NCBI GenBank assembly: GCA_034440615.1 | Contig: JAOTOM010003918.1 | Span: 124,001-188,000 of the forward strand | Length of the DNA stretch: 64,000 nucleotides | Reading direction: 5' to 3' | Source of the DNA: Ashinkailepas kermadecensis | Taxonomy: Eukaryota; Arthropoda; Thecostraca; Neolepadidae | Shown: in pieces, positions 24,062 through 63,795 of the stretch | How positions within the stretch are numbered: the stretch's first letter is position 1 | How the letters are laid out: every line of letters begins with the position of its first letter | Translations under genes and position numbers: made by a program | The notes under the pieces: generated by a model | Told to the model about the DNA's origin: nothing | Database searches by the model: none | The model's input: the letters and a program-made list of their open reading frames with translations, nothing else

Positions 24062-24372
24062 CCGGTGGTGGTAGGACTGCTGTGTACGCCGGTGACGGTA
24101 GGACTGCTGTGTACCCCGGTGGTCGTAGGACTGCTGTGTACGCCGGTGGTGGTAGGACTGATGTGTACACCGGTGACGGTAGGACTGCTGTGTACCCCGG
24201 TGGTGGTAGGACTGGGTAGGACTGCTGCGTACGCCGGTGGTGGTAGGACTGCTGTGTACGCCGGTGACGGTAGGACTGCTGTGTACCCCGGTGGTGGTAA
24301 GACTGCTGTGTACGCCGGTGGTGGTTGGACTGCTGTGCACGCTGGTAGTGACAAGACTGCCGTCCACGTGAC
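24062..24372. repeat. minisatellite, about 27 bp unit, 11 copies
   Basis: The unit is GTAGGACTGCTGTGTACGCC followed by GGTGACG or GGTGGTG. Confidence 0.9.
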
Positions 24373-24992
24373 TGCGGCGGGCATTGGTGTGACCGTCGAG
24401 TAGCGGCTGCATTTGGCCACAAGGCAATGTACAGTTGTCAGCACATGTAAAGTTTGTAATGTTCATGCTGGTGTACCTGTCCAGTGTGTTAGATGTAACA
24501 ACAATTTCACCAGCATTGCCCTGAAGTTTTTCTTCCCGCAAGATCGACACTTAATCTACGGGTATACACGCCAAATAATTACCTATTTATTTGGTACCTA
24601 TTTACCGTACCTATTTGCTACGGTAAACAGCAAGTCAGCAACTGGCAATGCCACGGCTGGAGATCCCGGCTGGGTCCGCAACCAGCTTGGTTTGCCACCC
24701 CGTTTATGTTAATTTGTCATTTTCCTTATTCAAACTGAAAACTTTCGGACCCGGGCTGACCCAGTTTGGTGAGAGATGTCCAGCCTTGCCTCTGACATGA
24801 CCTGTCAACTAGACCCACTTTTGGTGTACTGCATTTGAACCCTTAAATATACAACCTGAAGTGCCGGTTTCTGGCACAATTTTCCAAATATTGCATTACG
24901 ATTCCAAAATCACTTCCAGCATTGGTTCTGTCCGGCCGTCCTCAGCTGTCCTGCCTCTAAAACGCAATAGATTTACACAGCTACCACGGCCT

Positions 24993-25072
24993 TTTGGCGG
25001 TGCTGACGTTCGAATCCGGACTCCTCGATCAGAACTGAGACGTGCTGATAACCGCGCCACTGCAGACACTTG
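24993..25072 (-). mobile_element. tRNA-like SINE fragment
   Basis: The minus strand shows GGCGCGGTTATC as a weak A box and GGATTCGAACG as B box, about 45 bases apart. Cloverleaf pairing is not complete, so a functional tRNA is unlikely. Confidence 0.35.
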
Positions 25073-25482
25073 AGTTGTGCTTTCCTTCTCAGTGTCAGTC
25101 GCTATTCATGACAACCGAGTAGCACAGCAGTTGGCGATACGTCGCAATTCCGACGGAGAAACCCCGATTCGAGGCCCACTCGCGCCAGGACGCCACGACA
25201 TATACGAGTCAACGGAACTGTTGGCCCATCGATGACCTTCTCAGTGTGAAACGTGTGACGATGACAGGATGTCACTGCGACTGTTGTGGGCACACGCGGC
25301 CGTACGTTTGGCCGCCCGGTATCGGCCGATGTGGCTCACGCCTGTCGTGTGCGTGCGCCTGTGTCGATTACCCGTCACAGTGGACACGCGGCCGATCAAA
25401 CAGACCGAGGGTAAACGACACGGCGGCCGGGCTAACCGAGTCGGTACTGCCTGGAACCGCCGCACCACGGCTCCCTCAGCCG

Positions 25483-26175
25483 GCAGACCGGAGACTGTAC
25501 AGCCACGGCGCACCGGAGACTGCACAGACACGACGTACCGGAGACTGTACAGACACGGCGCACCGGAGACTGTACAGACACGGCGCACCGGAGACTACAG
25601 CCACGGCGCACCGGAGACTGTACAGACACGGCGCACCGGAGACTGTACAGACACGGCGCACCGGAGACTGTACAGACACGGCGCACCGGAGACTGTACAG
25701 ACACGGCGCACCGGAGACTGTACAGACACGGCGCACCGGAGACTGTATAGACACGGCGCACCGGAGACTGAACAGACACGGCGCACCGGAGACTGTACAG
25801 ACACGGCGCACCGGAGACTGTACAGACACGGCGCACCGGAGACTGAACAGACACGGCGCACCGGAGACTGTACAGACACGGCGCACCGGAGACTGTACAG
25901 CCACGGCGCACCGGAGACTACAGCCACGGCGTACCGGAGACTACAGCCACGGCGCACCGGAGACTACAGCCACGGCGCACCGGAACTGTACAGACAAGGC
26001 GCACCGGAGACTGTACAGACAAGGCGCACCGGAGACTGTACAGACACGGCGCACCGGAGACTACAGCCACGGCGCACCGGAGACTGTACAGCCACGGCGC
26101 ACCGGAGACTGTACACACACGGTGTTCCTGAGACTGTACAGACACGGCGCATCGGAAATCGCACAGACAACGGAC
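25483..26175. repeat. minisatellite, 25 bp unit, about 27 copies
   Basis: The unit is CGGCGCACCGGAGACTGTAC followed by AGACA, with 19 bp shortened variants lacking GACTGTACAG-type segments. Confidence 0.9.
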
Positions 26176-27629
26176 CGGAAACTGTAAAGACACGACCGAC
26201 TGAGGACTGCACAGACACGGCCGAGCAGATGACAGCCAGGAGCCCAGAAATGCCAGATGACCAAAGGCCAGTCTCCAGCAGGAAATCAAGACTTGTCTCC
26301 AGCACACCGACGGTCAAGGTCACACACAGCCAGTCAGCTGGGCCTAGGACAGCAGAGAGCATGTCATCAACTCGGGTTTGGGCGCCTCGGGGTGCATGCT
26401 GACATGGGAAAATGCCACATGTCGACCTCGCCGGTGTGTCTTCATGTGCACATGGCCTAGAGCGCATGTGGGGGGGGACTTTAGGGCGCATCGACTGCAG
26501 TATGTGGGGGAGGGGGAGGGGAGGGTGCATCGACCATGGTAGATCATTTAGGGGTTAGGGGGGGGGGGGGTGCAGAACCAAATTGTAGGTAAGTTTTCAT
26601 ATCAACGCCATTAGGCTAATGGCTAAGATCCCAGAGAAGTATGTGGGGGGGAGGTATACCTCATGCCCCAATGTTCCTACGTGCATGCGTCAGTCTAGTC
26701 GATACGCCAGTTGGTGGACAAGTGGCACGACAGGCGTAGGTGAAGCGATCACTGGACGTTTGGCATTAAGACCGACACGTCGTCAGACGGACTGGGCTCT
26801 GCGACAAGTCACCAGCGGCGGAAATATGTGGCGCAACCACAAGCAACCGGCGCGCCACGCCGAGCCACAACACCGAACGCTCATAGTGGCCACGGTTTAC
26901 AATGACTATCAGTCATAACATCTATGGACATTGTGTCTACAGCCAGCAATCTCATGGTGTGCAGCGTAAGTAGATGCAGGCCAATGGCGACATAAAGACA
27001 AAAGGGACTGCCGACGAAATCGACCACAGAGGACGGCAGCAGCAGCTACCCCATCTCCACCCTACAGCTCCACTGCATCACCTGCCCACCAATGAACGAG
27101 CACATAGTAAATATATGGCACTGTGGCCAGATGGTAAACAAAATAACCATCACAGTGACACCAGTAGAAAACAACTCCAAAGCAGGTGTAAAACTCAGCT
27201 AAGAAATCAAATTAACATAGCAATGCTACTTAGCACTTATAATTATCACCACTCTATTTCCATGAACGCACTATTCTGTTGTCAGCAGCGCTTCACACCA
27301 ACAGGCCTAACGGTGGGCTTCCATGCTCCCGGACAACTAGCGTTCACTGAACTAACCACAGATTACCCGAACTAACCACAGATCCACCCGAACTAACTTC
27401 GCCACTGTCGAACCTCGCCCAGCAAACCAACACCTATTGGCAACCACACCACGTCCAACAGCATAGATTGCGCGGCATAGGCAGCCGGCTGCAACAGCGG
27501 GTAGACAGCGCTCGCTTTAGCGACATAGACGGCTCTACTTCAGCTTGACTGCACGCATCATATTCGTCTCGGTCCCAATCATGCCATGACCCACGATTCA
27601 CGCGATGTCTGTGTTTACCGAACAGGTTG
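26176..27629. other. 3' flank of TMEM184, no further gene seen
   Basis: G-rich runs at 26468-26572, otherwise unique sequence. The TMEM184 3' untranslated region must lie here or below, but no convincing polyadenylation signal was identified near the stop codon. Confidence 0.35.
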
Positions 27630-27690
27630 CCAGACAGATGGCGGTGGTGTACCACTATAGATGGCGCTTCCAGCGCGACAGATGGCGCTA
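27630..27690 (+). promoter_or_regulatory. cluster of AGATGGCG cores (CTCF- or YY1-like)
   Basis: AGATGGCG occurs at 27636, 27659 and 27680, with a fourth at 28364 inside the last intron. The core is shared by CTCF (CCASYAGRKGGC) and YY1 sites; the flanks fit CTCF only partly. The cluster sits 70-120 bp past the TMEM184 stop codon. Confidence 0.3.
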
Positions 27691-27756
27691 CTCTACCGAT
27701 GCACACACGTGTGCGGGCGTATCGTGTCGACAAATCGACACGGCGGGCGTCGCCGC

Positions 27757-54355
<26,599 letters not shown>

Positions 54356-54816
54356 GATTCTAGTGACAGGCTGCATTACAAACTAGAATATAACATACAG
54401 CTGTAGAGTACAGCTACATCCAGAACGCATCCGGATAGCATCCAGTGTCACAAGTGATCTCTCTCAATTGAAAGCTAATTAATATTCATGCATAATTCTT
54501 TCTTTGCCTTTTAATATACTTCCTCTTTTATTTGAGCAGCTTGTTCCTTTACACATGGTTGCCATTTATATCTAAACTAGTACTGTACAATTCATACATA
54601 ACTTCCATTTATGTGTGAATGAAGTGCAGCATAATCTCTATACACTCCAAACATCCACAAGCTGATATGACACAGGCTGTGGAGATTATGACCCTAGGTC
54701 ATGCAAGAAAACTGCAATATAAATGTTATAACTCCCAACACTATCCAGGAAAGTAGCAAGGGAGCAGGATATCCACGATCTCTTCACGTTCGTGATTTTA
54801 ACCACTAGTCTTGTTG

Positions 54817-55294
54817 CAGGGTTTATAATGACTTTTTGTTCGATGTGAGATGTCGAAATCAGTGCAGGATGTAAAAATTCGCCCTTGAAACATGGTCCAA
54901 ATAAGTTGATACAGTTGATACATGTCAAACCCAATTGTGTGCCAATTGTGTACTCATAGGTGCAGGCTCTTCGTTTATTTTGATAAACCCCTGACATAGG
55001 GATACCTTTGTTCACGATAACAATAGCAATGCAGTTGTATCGACAAATGGTATTTCATAATAGACTACATCATAGGTAATCCCTTTACCTGAAATTGTGA
55101 TATGAGATGCTTGTGTATCACAATCTGTAGCGAACAAGATGCGTATAAACAAGATACTGTTAGAAACGAGACGTGGAGCAGACACTTCATAAACACAACC
55201 AACAAGCACGATGTTGATACCACTTTGGGAAGGGTGTCTATTCAGTATTCAGGAAGTGGTATATTCCACCTTGTTTCACAATAACTTATCCTTG
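54817..55294 (+). mobile_element. hAT-like MITE, copy 4
   Basis: It begins CAGGGTTTATAATGAC and ends AATAACTTATCCTTG (its complement starts CAAGGATAAGTTATT). Target duplications are TCTTGTTG and TCTTATTG, one mismatch. 478 bp, non-coding. Confidence 0.8.
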
Positions 55295-55302
55295 TCTTAT
55301 TG

Positions 55303-56928
55303 GATATAATGATGATAGCCTGACAGGTCTAAAAACGCATCTACGCCCAATGGTACATCTTCCATTCACGTGGCGACTCCATTTTCATTTACCAGTGGAT
55401 ACTTGTGTGAAAACTGCACATTCTTATGTAATTATATTTAACTTTGCAGTGATTGTCTCATGGAAGGGATGATGACAGGTCAGGCAGCATATTGCTACAA
55501 GCAGCATCAAGTAGAGAAATCAAGAAGAAAATCCTTTTTTTCATCTGTGCTGTGAATATCATTACTGAGTTGTTTCCTAACTTCTTTCTATCTCGTGATG
55601 CCAAGAAAATATTTTTTGCAGCTAGATGAACCGATAGAAATCCATTCAGATTATATATAGAAACCTTTCAGATAATAGTCGAAGCTGGATGGCATGCACT
55701 GCCAAAGTAGCAGGTTATGACCATGGAGAAGCTATGGTATTCATCCAAAGTGCTAGAAGCCGTATGAGGCTGGTATTCATGCCAGAAGGTTGAAAATAAA
55801 AAATACGAAATTGAAAAGTGGTGTTCAGAAGTCGGGTGAAGTAACTCATCTTTTTGTTTGATGTACATGACACTGGTATTGTCCAGCACAGTCCAGTACC
55901 TACCACTGAAATCTCCATTTAGACATGAAATGCACATTTATTGTGTAATTTTCAATCATAACTGAAAACTGTATGTATATCTCGCCAAGGACGTTCTCGT
56001 GAGGTCTCCAAATGGCGCATGCGCAATTAGTCATGATGCAGCAAGTAAGCATTCAGGAAATGAGGTGTTAGAGGTTATCACATGGAAATTGACACCACTG
56101 CAAGACAGATATCATTATGGGACCGTGACGACAGGTTTTCACATTGTTCTCGGGTTATTTTAGGGCTGAAGGACCACACAATTTATCGAGTTGAATTGTG
56201 TTGTTTGGACGACTGAGAATGGACTGAAGAATGCTTTGCATGAACTGAAACTCTGCCATAAAGTGCTTTATTGCATCTGAAACCCTGAACTTCAACAGTC
56301 CCGTCATAAAAATATCAAAATGTTTCGTATCTGACAATTAAAATGATAAACAAATTGAACAGGTGAGCTAAAAATGATTGTTTACAAATCCAGGCATACC
56401 AAGTCAAAAGCATCAATCCAACAGCGTTTATCGAAGCAACCGACCAGTGGGGGTCGATGGTTTCTTCAGAGCTCAGGGGACATAACAGTGATTAGATGGG
56501 TTCAGTCTCTTTATTCTCAACTTTTGATGTCTTACCTTCATATATTTAACCCAGATGGGCCTCTGTGGCTAGTTAGTTAGTTATTGTACCATAAGGGTGC
56601 ATCGATTGCATGTGGATCCTATGACGTTTAAGCCAAATACCTTTGTCATTGATGATGCAGGTAGAAAAAGGTCTAACTTGGCCACAAAATTAACTGGAAA
56701 AATAGTTTGCACCATCTCACATCTCACCAAAAATGAGGTGTTTTGCACACTAGCTCACTCACCATCAGCTGAAGTAGAATTTCCACCAACTGGGATGGAT
56801 GCTGGCTGTTCAGTGCTGATATTCATTACCTGCAAAAGCAGACCACCACACTCAGAAACACAGGTCAAAACATAAACCTGCCAAGCACAATTAATATATA
56901 AACACCACCTATGTGATATGCATATATG

Positions 56929-56989
<61 letters not shown>

Positions 56990-58519
56990 ATCACATATAA
57001 TATCTATGGATATATTTTATCAGATATATCTGATAAAATTGTGTGATAAAATTAAAATATGTGTATATAATATACATACAGTGTAATTGTTCAATTGGCT
57101 AGAGTGCCAGCCTGCATTGGTATCCCCTGCCAAGCATGTACATGGTTGCATATTATGGTCGGAGAGCAGGTCGGCCAGCGCGGATGATGCTGATGTACAT
57201 GTTGGATCCAAAAGGTGAGAAGAAGAAAAGTAACAATGTGTGACAATTACTGGAAACAAATTAGCATTCACATTCGTGTTATTTATAAGTTTCCAACTCT
57301 TCACCAATACCCTGGCATGGTACCATAGATAGGTCACATATGCATGCAAGCAACACTACAGTTAGATGCATGTACTTGCATGCATCAACAATAACTTTGT
57401 ATTTAAATAGTTGCACCGGTGGGTCTCGGCACCTCCGTGAACGATATACAGACACGAAATGTGAACTCAGTGTGCCCGGTGCAAATTTTTCACCAACCCG
57501 ATGCGGTGCATATTTTTCCCACAGCTGGCCCTCGTCGAACTCGGTATCACACTTTGCAGATTGGATGCACATTGACGTGGAAAATCCCCACGACAGGTGC
57601 ATTTATTAGGGGAAGACCACCCGGCTGTACCGAGCGAGGTGTGAAGCATGGCATTGCTTCTAAGGGCACATTGTCTTCGGACCAGCAATGAACCAAAATC
57701 TGTAGGCACGTCCTTTTCCTACAGAGCAGCGCGGTTTTACCAGCAAGCTCAGGCTAGGAAATGTGGCATGTGGAAGATGTGCATCTCCTGGCACTTATTT
57801 TGGAATAGAGTCGCGGCAGTATGCTGGGATGCAGGTGCCAAATAAAGGAGCAGTCACTCTGGCAGCTTAGGAAAACCATTGAAACTAGTTGCTTCAGTGA
57901 TTTGACAGACATGGTGAGCTTAAATTGACTAATTTGCTTCCTCAAATCCAGCAGTTCTCATGTGTGTGATGCATCCACACATTCTTGTGATATTTTGCAA
58001 GTATGCCTATGCAATTATGCAAGATATTTTGCAATTAATTATGCCTGCACACCATTGCGGTTTAAAACAGAACCCCATTGGAAACCACATATGAAAGTGT
58101 TCAGGGGTGTCAATGGAATTGTAGTAAATAATCAATGAACTGTGATCAACGCAAAACACTCCCTGAAAATGCATGCCATTATCCACCAATGCATGAAAAT
58201 AATGCACCATCAGCATTTGACTTGCAGCTGGTGAGGATCAGGCAACAGCTGACAAACTTGGGCTTGCCAGTCAAAATACCTTCCTTGTGTATCCTCAGTT
58301 ATCATTACCCTCAGCTGATGGGTAGAAGTTTCAACCCACGACACCACAGGTGGTGGACTCCATTGTATCTATGCACACTAGACAAACTGGTAATGAAATA
58401 AGAACTGTCGGACATCTGATGCAATTTTTATATCCACCCATGCCAAGCTCATATAGAAACATAAAGCCATATGCCACCACATAACATATCACCACATAGA
58501 AGGTCTGTTAGAATCTTAG
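55303..58519. other. no gene seen; AT-rich, CpG-poor
   Basis: The expected 5' exon of TMEM184 was not found here. A tRNA-like relic (CAATTGGCTAGAGTGCCAG) lies at about 57088-57150 and matches the core of the 0.93 kb repeat. Short open frames at 57.4-58.4 kb have no recognised family. Confidence 0.4.
56936..56986. repeat. (AT)n microsatellite
   Basis: About 50 bp of alternating AT, continued by ATGATATCA palindromes and GATATATC-type inverted repeats to 57050. Confidence 0.93.
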
Positions 58520-58682
58520 GTTCTCCTTCGACACATTCAGCTGCTTGGTCACACAGCATCGCCAACCTCTCAAGCCTACTTGTCTCAGGCTGACTCAGTA
58601 ATCCCGTCGGTTGTGGGTCTCGAATCCACAATCTTGTGATCAAGAGTCCAACACCTTACCAACCAAGCTACTGTGGCCCAGT
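58520..58682 (-). mobile_element. second tRNA-derived SINE family
   Basis: The minus strand starts GGGCCACAGTAGCTTGGTTG with A box TAGCTTGGTTGG and B box GGATTCGAGACC, then a body including GAGACAAGTAGGCTTGAGAG. It differs from the Val-like SINE in both head and body. Confidence 0.65.
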
Positions 58683-59323
58683 GACGTCACATAGAACAAA
58701 CAAAAATATAGCACCCATTAATAAATGGGTGAAGGTGTTTGATCAGAAAACATAAAAATGAGACAAGACACATAAAAATTAGACTTTGTCATGAAATAAA
58801 ACATGTTTTTAGGAGATATACTGGATTAATGGAAGTGTTTTGGAAAAAAACATACCTAGTGATTGTAATCATGAACATCCACTTTTTGTGTTCAAAATAC
58901 AACACAACTAAAAAATAATTGTCTGTTCTAAAGTTGCTATTCATAGGTGGTTTGTTTGCTTGTTGTGTGTTTGGCTGTGTGTATTTGTTGTTTGCTGTAG
59001 TGGTGGATTATTTACTCTTTGGTTTTTGCTAGGTTAGGCTAGGTTATGTAACATCCTTTTTTTCTTTACTTTGAGCATTACTTTTATGCTATATTACCCA
59101 ATTCCAAGCCACTTTTGGGTGTTATTTTGTCTCCCAACTGAAAATTATGCATTTGCAGAGGAAATGAGTGGTCACATTATGTTCAGCACATACATAAATT
59201 GCATTAAAAAAAAGAATTGCAAGGAATCAGAAATTTCCTTAAACTGCAAACTTACCAATTTTTAGCAGTTACATTTCTGAATTGAAAATGTTCTGGCATA
59301 TGGGAATCTCAATTGCACTGCCA

Positions 59324-59480
59324 GGGGACGAGTGGTCTAGGGGTAAGATGCTCGTCTCACAATCAAAAGGTTGTGGGTTCGAGTCTCACCTGTCGCTACT
59401 CTTCGCCCGCGACCAATCGGCGTGAGAGATTGGCGACGCTATATGACTCAACGATCCAAGTGTCGTAAAAACTAATAACC
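59324..59480 (+). mobile_element. tRNA-Val-like SINE, copy 3
   Basis: It begins GGGGACGAGTGGTCTAGGGG with B box GGTTCGAGTC. A perfect 13 bp target duplication, AATTGCACTGCCA, occurs at 59311 and 59481. Confidence 0.93.
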
Positions 59481-59811
59481 AATTGCACTGCCATCACTGT
59501 CATCACACACACTCAAACAATGTTTTGCCAAAGGTGCCTCCCTGGGTGGAAAAGTTGCCACTCAAAAATATGTGCACACCCCAATAACAAAATCCAGATG
59601 TCAGTGAACCCACCATTGTGTGCGCATAGTGTCTGTGTCAATACCCTATATTGTTTCAGATTATTTGGAATCTGAAGTATGTTATAGTAAACATATATGG
59701 TGCCAGCTCAACGCTGATGGAACATTCAATGCTGTTTTCAAGGCCTAGAAAATATGAGTATTTGTATAATACAATGAAATATTGGAAAAGAATCCTGGTT
59801 ATGAAGTGTAG

Positions 59812-59914
59812 TACAAAAAAAAAAAGGAAAAAAAAAAAAAATAAAAAAAAAAAAGGATTATCCTTCTTTTATAAAAAAATAAATAAAAACTTTTTTTATT
59901 AAAAAAAAAAACCC

Positions 59915-59954
<40 letters not shown>

Positions 59955-59985
59955 AAGAAAAAAAAAAAAAAAAAAAAAAAGCATA
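59812..59985. other. homopolymer-dominated, suspect sequence
   Basis: Long A runs broken by short G, C and T runs, ending in a run of A. It does not resemble a normal poly(A) tail or microsatellite and is probably low-quality sequence. Confidence 0.7.
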
Positions 59986-60954
59986 CAATACTCAAACATT
60001 CCCACGTACAGCTCTTTCAGCGCCTCCTTCAACTTAAAAAAAAAAGCCACCCACATTTCCCCCCCTAACTTCCTCCCGAGAATGTTACAAAACAATACAA
60101 AGTCAGCGCCTCCTTCAGCTTAAACTTAAAAGCCCGTCGCAAATTCCCCGCCCTAACTTCCCCGGGAAAATTTTTCAAAAAATGAAAGAGTGTTGCGCAA
60201 AAGAAGTTTTCAGGCGTGGGCGCTCTACTGAAAACGGGGTTGATCGCGAAAAACGAGGGGACATCACTTCTCAATGTCACAAGATCACGCAGGGTTTCAG
60301 GTGCTCCCGAGTGATGCACTGCAAGATGAACCAGTGAGCAATCCCTAATGTCGACAAAGCGTTGAAAGCTAGGCCAGCCTAACCGCTCAATAGCATGCGA
60401 TATATGACCATAGCGAGAGGTCTTAGTTATGATCCTAGCCGCCCTCATTATGACTTTTTGGATTCGCACGCGCTCGGTGTCACATGCAGCAGATCAGATT
60501 GAGCAACAGTAAATTACATGGGGGAAGACCAGTGCAAGCACTAACTTCGACAGCGTTTCTTCAGTAAGAGAACGTACATGCTTGGCTAGAGGAAAGATAA
60601 TGCGGTTACATTTCTTAGCAATATCGCCAATTTGTTCACTCCATGTTAACGATTCGTCCATGGTCACACCCAGGTTTTTGATAGATGAGACACGTGAAAT
60701 ATCCGATCCAAGAACAGAGAGACTGATGCTAGGCAGCCGCGATCATCTGGCGAGAACCAAAAATCACAAATTGCGTTTAAGATGGGTTGAGCTTGAGAAG
60801 ATTTACACGGTACCACGAGCTCATAATTTCCAAGCAAAACTACGAGACGTTTTTTTCATTTTTTATTCTCTTCTTTTTATGAAAAAAACACCCCTGTGTG
60901 TTCCGCGTAAAAAAACAACCTTTAAAAAAAACCCAAAAACGAGAGAAGAACATT

Positions 60955-61320
60955 ATTATAAAACAAAAAAAAAAAAAAAGAACAAAAAAAAAACCATTAA
61001 AAAAAAAAACAAAAGGTTGAAAAAAAACCTCCCGGGCCGAACCACCACCCCCCTTTTGAAAAGAAAAAAAAAAAAAAAAAAAACAGCAAGCGACCCACCA
61101 CCAAAATAAATTAAAAGAAAAGGCGAACAAACACAAAAAAAAAAAAAAAAAAAAAAAAACCAAAACAAAAAAAAAAAAACCCCCCCCTTATCCATAAAAT
61201 AAGAAAAAAAAAAAAAAAAAACACAAAAAAAAGTTTCAAATAAAAAAAAGGGATTTAAAAAAAAGTAAAGGGTTTTTAAGAAAAAAACGGGGGGGAAAAA
61301 AAAAAAATTTGTTTGTTTTT
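60955..61320. other. homopolymer-dominated, suspect sequence
   Basis: Runs of A, with short C and G runs, replace the expected reverse transcriptase core of the LINE relic. Open Phe/Lys-rich frames here are artefacts. Confidence 0.7.
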
Positions 61321-61879
61321 TAATTTTTTCAGTTTTGACACATTATCAAGATCGAGATGGGCCTATAACACTTGGGACCGTCAGGGCAGCCTTTCTTGAA
61401 GATTGGTACGATTTCAGCCAACTTCCACAGTTCCGGAAAAGTACATGACGATAAACTGAAGTTGATTATGTGCAAAATATGTACACACACCGAAGGAAAC
61501 GACATATTGAGCAATTTCAGGGACACATTGTCGTTACCACGAGCACTGGTAGGATTTAAATCACGCAGGGCATGAGAGAGTTTGGAAAAAGGGGGGGGCT
61601 TTTTGTTTGATTAACTAACAACGCGCGGAGGGCGAGGTTGATGCGCTGTATTTGGGCCTAAATCCCTAAAGAATGCAAAGCAGCAGCCACGCGCTTGCCA
61701 GTTGAAGAAAAATGCCGGTTTTGGTCTTCAAAAAAAAAACCTTCCTCCTTGTTGGAAAATGATGGTTGTTGTGGGAGTTGTCTTCTTCTGAAAGAGATGA
61801 CGTCGAACGTGTGGCCAGACGTTGTCATTTTCTTCCAAAGTCCGATCGAAGAAACGGCTTTTTTGGGCCACCCGCCCAC

Positions 61880-62240
61880 TGGAGTAGGTCTTTTTTTTTT
61901 TTCTTGGTAAGTTTACCCACCCCCCCCCCCCCCCGGTCCGCCCCCCTTGGCCCCCCCCCCAGCCCCGGCGCGGGGGACGGCGGGGGAGGCCACCCTCCCA
62001 ACCCACCCAGGGGCCCACGGGCCACCCATACGCCAACTCCGGAAAGGTAGGGGAAGAAACATCACAAACCCACCCCAATAACACAAACAACCCCCCCCCC
62101 CCCCCCCCCAAAACAATTCCCCCCTTAAAAACCCCCCCCCCCCCCACAAAAGAAAAAAGCCGGGGAGCACCAAAAGGGGGGGGGAAAAGGGTTTAAAAAA
62201 AATTCTTTTTCTTTAAAAAAAAAAAAAGGTTTTTTTTTTT
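61880..62240. other. homopolymer-dominated, suspect sequence
   Basis: Runs of C, G, A and T of 8-20 bases replace the expected link between endonuclease and reverse transcriptase. The change in texture is abrupt at both sides. Confidence 0.7.
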
Positions 62241-62350
62241 TGACTGCCCGGTGGTCACTGATGTGCACCTCCATGACGTCACAAGCCAAAATTTTGTCGG
62301 TGGCGTTGGAGATCGCGATGTCGAGAAGCGTTTTTGGTATTGCGCCGGCC

Positions 62351-63627
62351 CCGGGTTACCCTTTTTCCCGCGGGGGCTTTTCCAGAGTTGACAACAAATC
62401 AAAATGGTTAAAACCAAATCTCAAATAATGTTCTCAAATGAACACCGCATACAGACTGGAGACACAGAGAAGACAGACTCTTATGGTAAACTCGGTTTGG
62501 TGGTAATGTACCAACATATTTATTTTCCAAAATAACTAGTTTACAAATACATGTGCTCCACTGTCACATTAACACAGCAAAAGTATGTCATTACAGACCC
62601 CTACATGAATAGTGATTTCATTACGACACATTTCTGCCACCAGGCAACACAGCAAATGCATGCTTAGTAGTGTGCATGCAAAACAACATTGAAGCCAACC
62701 TAATCATGATATATACTAGTGCACTAGAGCCATCTGTGGAAATGTGCAGGTTTTATCCAGCTTCTATACACCCTGAATAATGACTGCAACACATAACTTC
62801 TGAATGCTGGCATGCCATGTTCATGAGCTGAGTATGTTCAAGGTCAGGCTTTTGGAATGCAAAATTAATGAAACTTGACTTCTACCTATGATTTTTCAGA
62901 CATCCATTTGAGATTATTTATCTGACTATGTAGTCTCAAAGGCCTATTATATATTTATATAAGGTGGTGTGTGATGCAGGGTGGAATTAAGGCACTTCTT
63001 CAGAAATTTTATTTCTGAAAACATTTTTGCAATCTGGTTCATACTGGATAGGATTGCCTTCACATGTACTCAGACACAAATGTGGGAGTAGATATCAATA
63101 AAAAGAAGGTGGTGTGTAAAGAACAAGAGATGTCCTCCGGAGCTGCAGAGTGCACAGATCAGAAATGGCTGTGTTAGTGTTTTCTGTTCTGAAATCTGTC
63201 TGTGAGCCAATGCATGCAAAGTACTTTTTATATGACTTATAACAATTTGCAATTTTGAACACATTGTTAACAGTGTCATGCACCAAACACAAGACCTTGA
63301 CTGATCCTTTGCATTGTGCATGGCTATCACATCCAGCTGTGGCATGTGGTAGCAGAGGTGGTTTGCATTACATCAGGAATTTTCTGGGTATGTAGGTATG
63401 CTGTCTTATCTGAGGGTGAAGTAGTGAAGTATTTGTGTTTGTTTTTCATATAGCTAGCCTTGTATTGAAACCAACAGTGAAAGGAAAGTGCATTGTTCCT
63501 GGAAGTTATGAGAGATGAAGCTGTGTTGATTATCACTATTTGCTGCCAGACTGTGCCATCCATTGTTCACTTCTTTTTTCCTATGCTTTGACATTTGATT
63601 TGACCAAAAATGACAATGCATATTACT
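62351..63627. other. no gene seen
   Basis: AT-rich, CpG-poor unique sequence without recognised features. Confidence 0.45.
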
Positions 63628-63630
63628 TAT

Positions 63631-63795
63631 GGTTGGTTGGTTATTGGTTTTACGACACATCGACCGTTGAGTCATGTAGCATCGCCAATCTCTCATGCTG
63701 ATTGGTCGCGGGCAAAGAGTAGCAACAGGTGAGACTCGAGCCCACAACCTTTTGATTGTGAGACGAGCATCTTACCCCTAGACCACTTGTCCCCT
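63631..63795 (-). mobile_element. tRNA-Val-like SINE, copy 4
   Basis: The same family as the copies at 33, 37.9 and 59.3 kb, with several CpG sites changed to TG or CA. A short duplication, CATATTAC, lies on both sides (63619 and 63796). Confidence 0.88.

Larger units (their letters stand above)
60000..62350 (-). mobile_element. second LINE relic, interrupted by corrupted sequence
   Basis: In minus-strand order: endonuclease end at 62240-62345 (LLDIAISNATDKILACDVM then HISDHRAV, with the SDH motif); a linker at 61660-61900 (ENDNVWPHVRRHLFQK); reverse transcriptase N-part at 61340-61560 (CTFPELWKLAEIVPIFKKG then CYRPIS); and the thumb and C-terminus at 60100-60780 (SIKNLGVTMDESLTWSEQIG, AIERLGWPSFQRFVDIRDC). 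The catalytic centre falls in the corrupted segment at 60.9-61.3 kb. The 3' end is partly duplicated (TCAGCGCCTCCTTCA at about 60018 and 60104). It belongs to the same broad group as the LINE at 0.5-3.9 kb. Confidence 0.8.

Noticed and set aside
25246..26402. Open frames of 300-377 codons
   Set aside because: They are driven by the 25 bp array (three units give a stop-free 75 bp period) and have no gene structure.
60840..61195. Phe-rich and Lys-rich open frames
   Set aside because: They are translations of homopolymer runs in suspect sequence.
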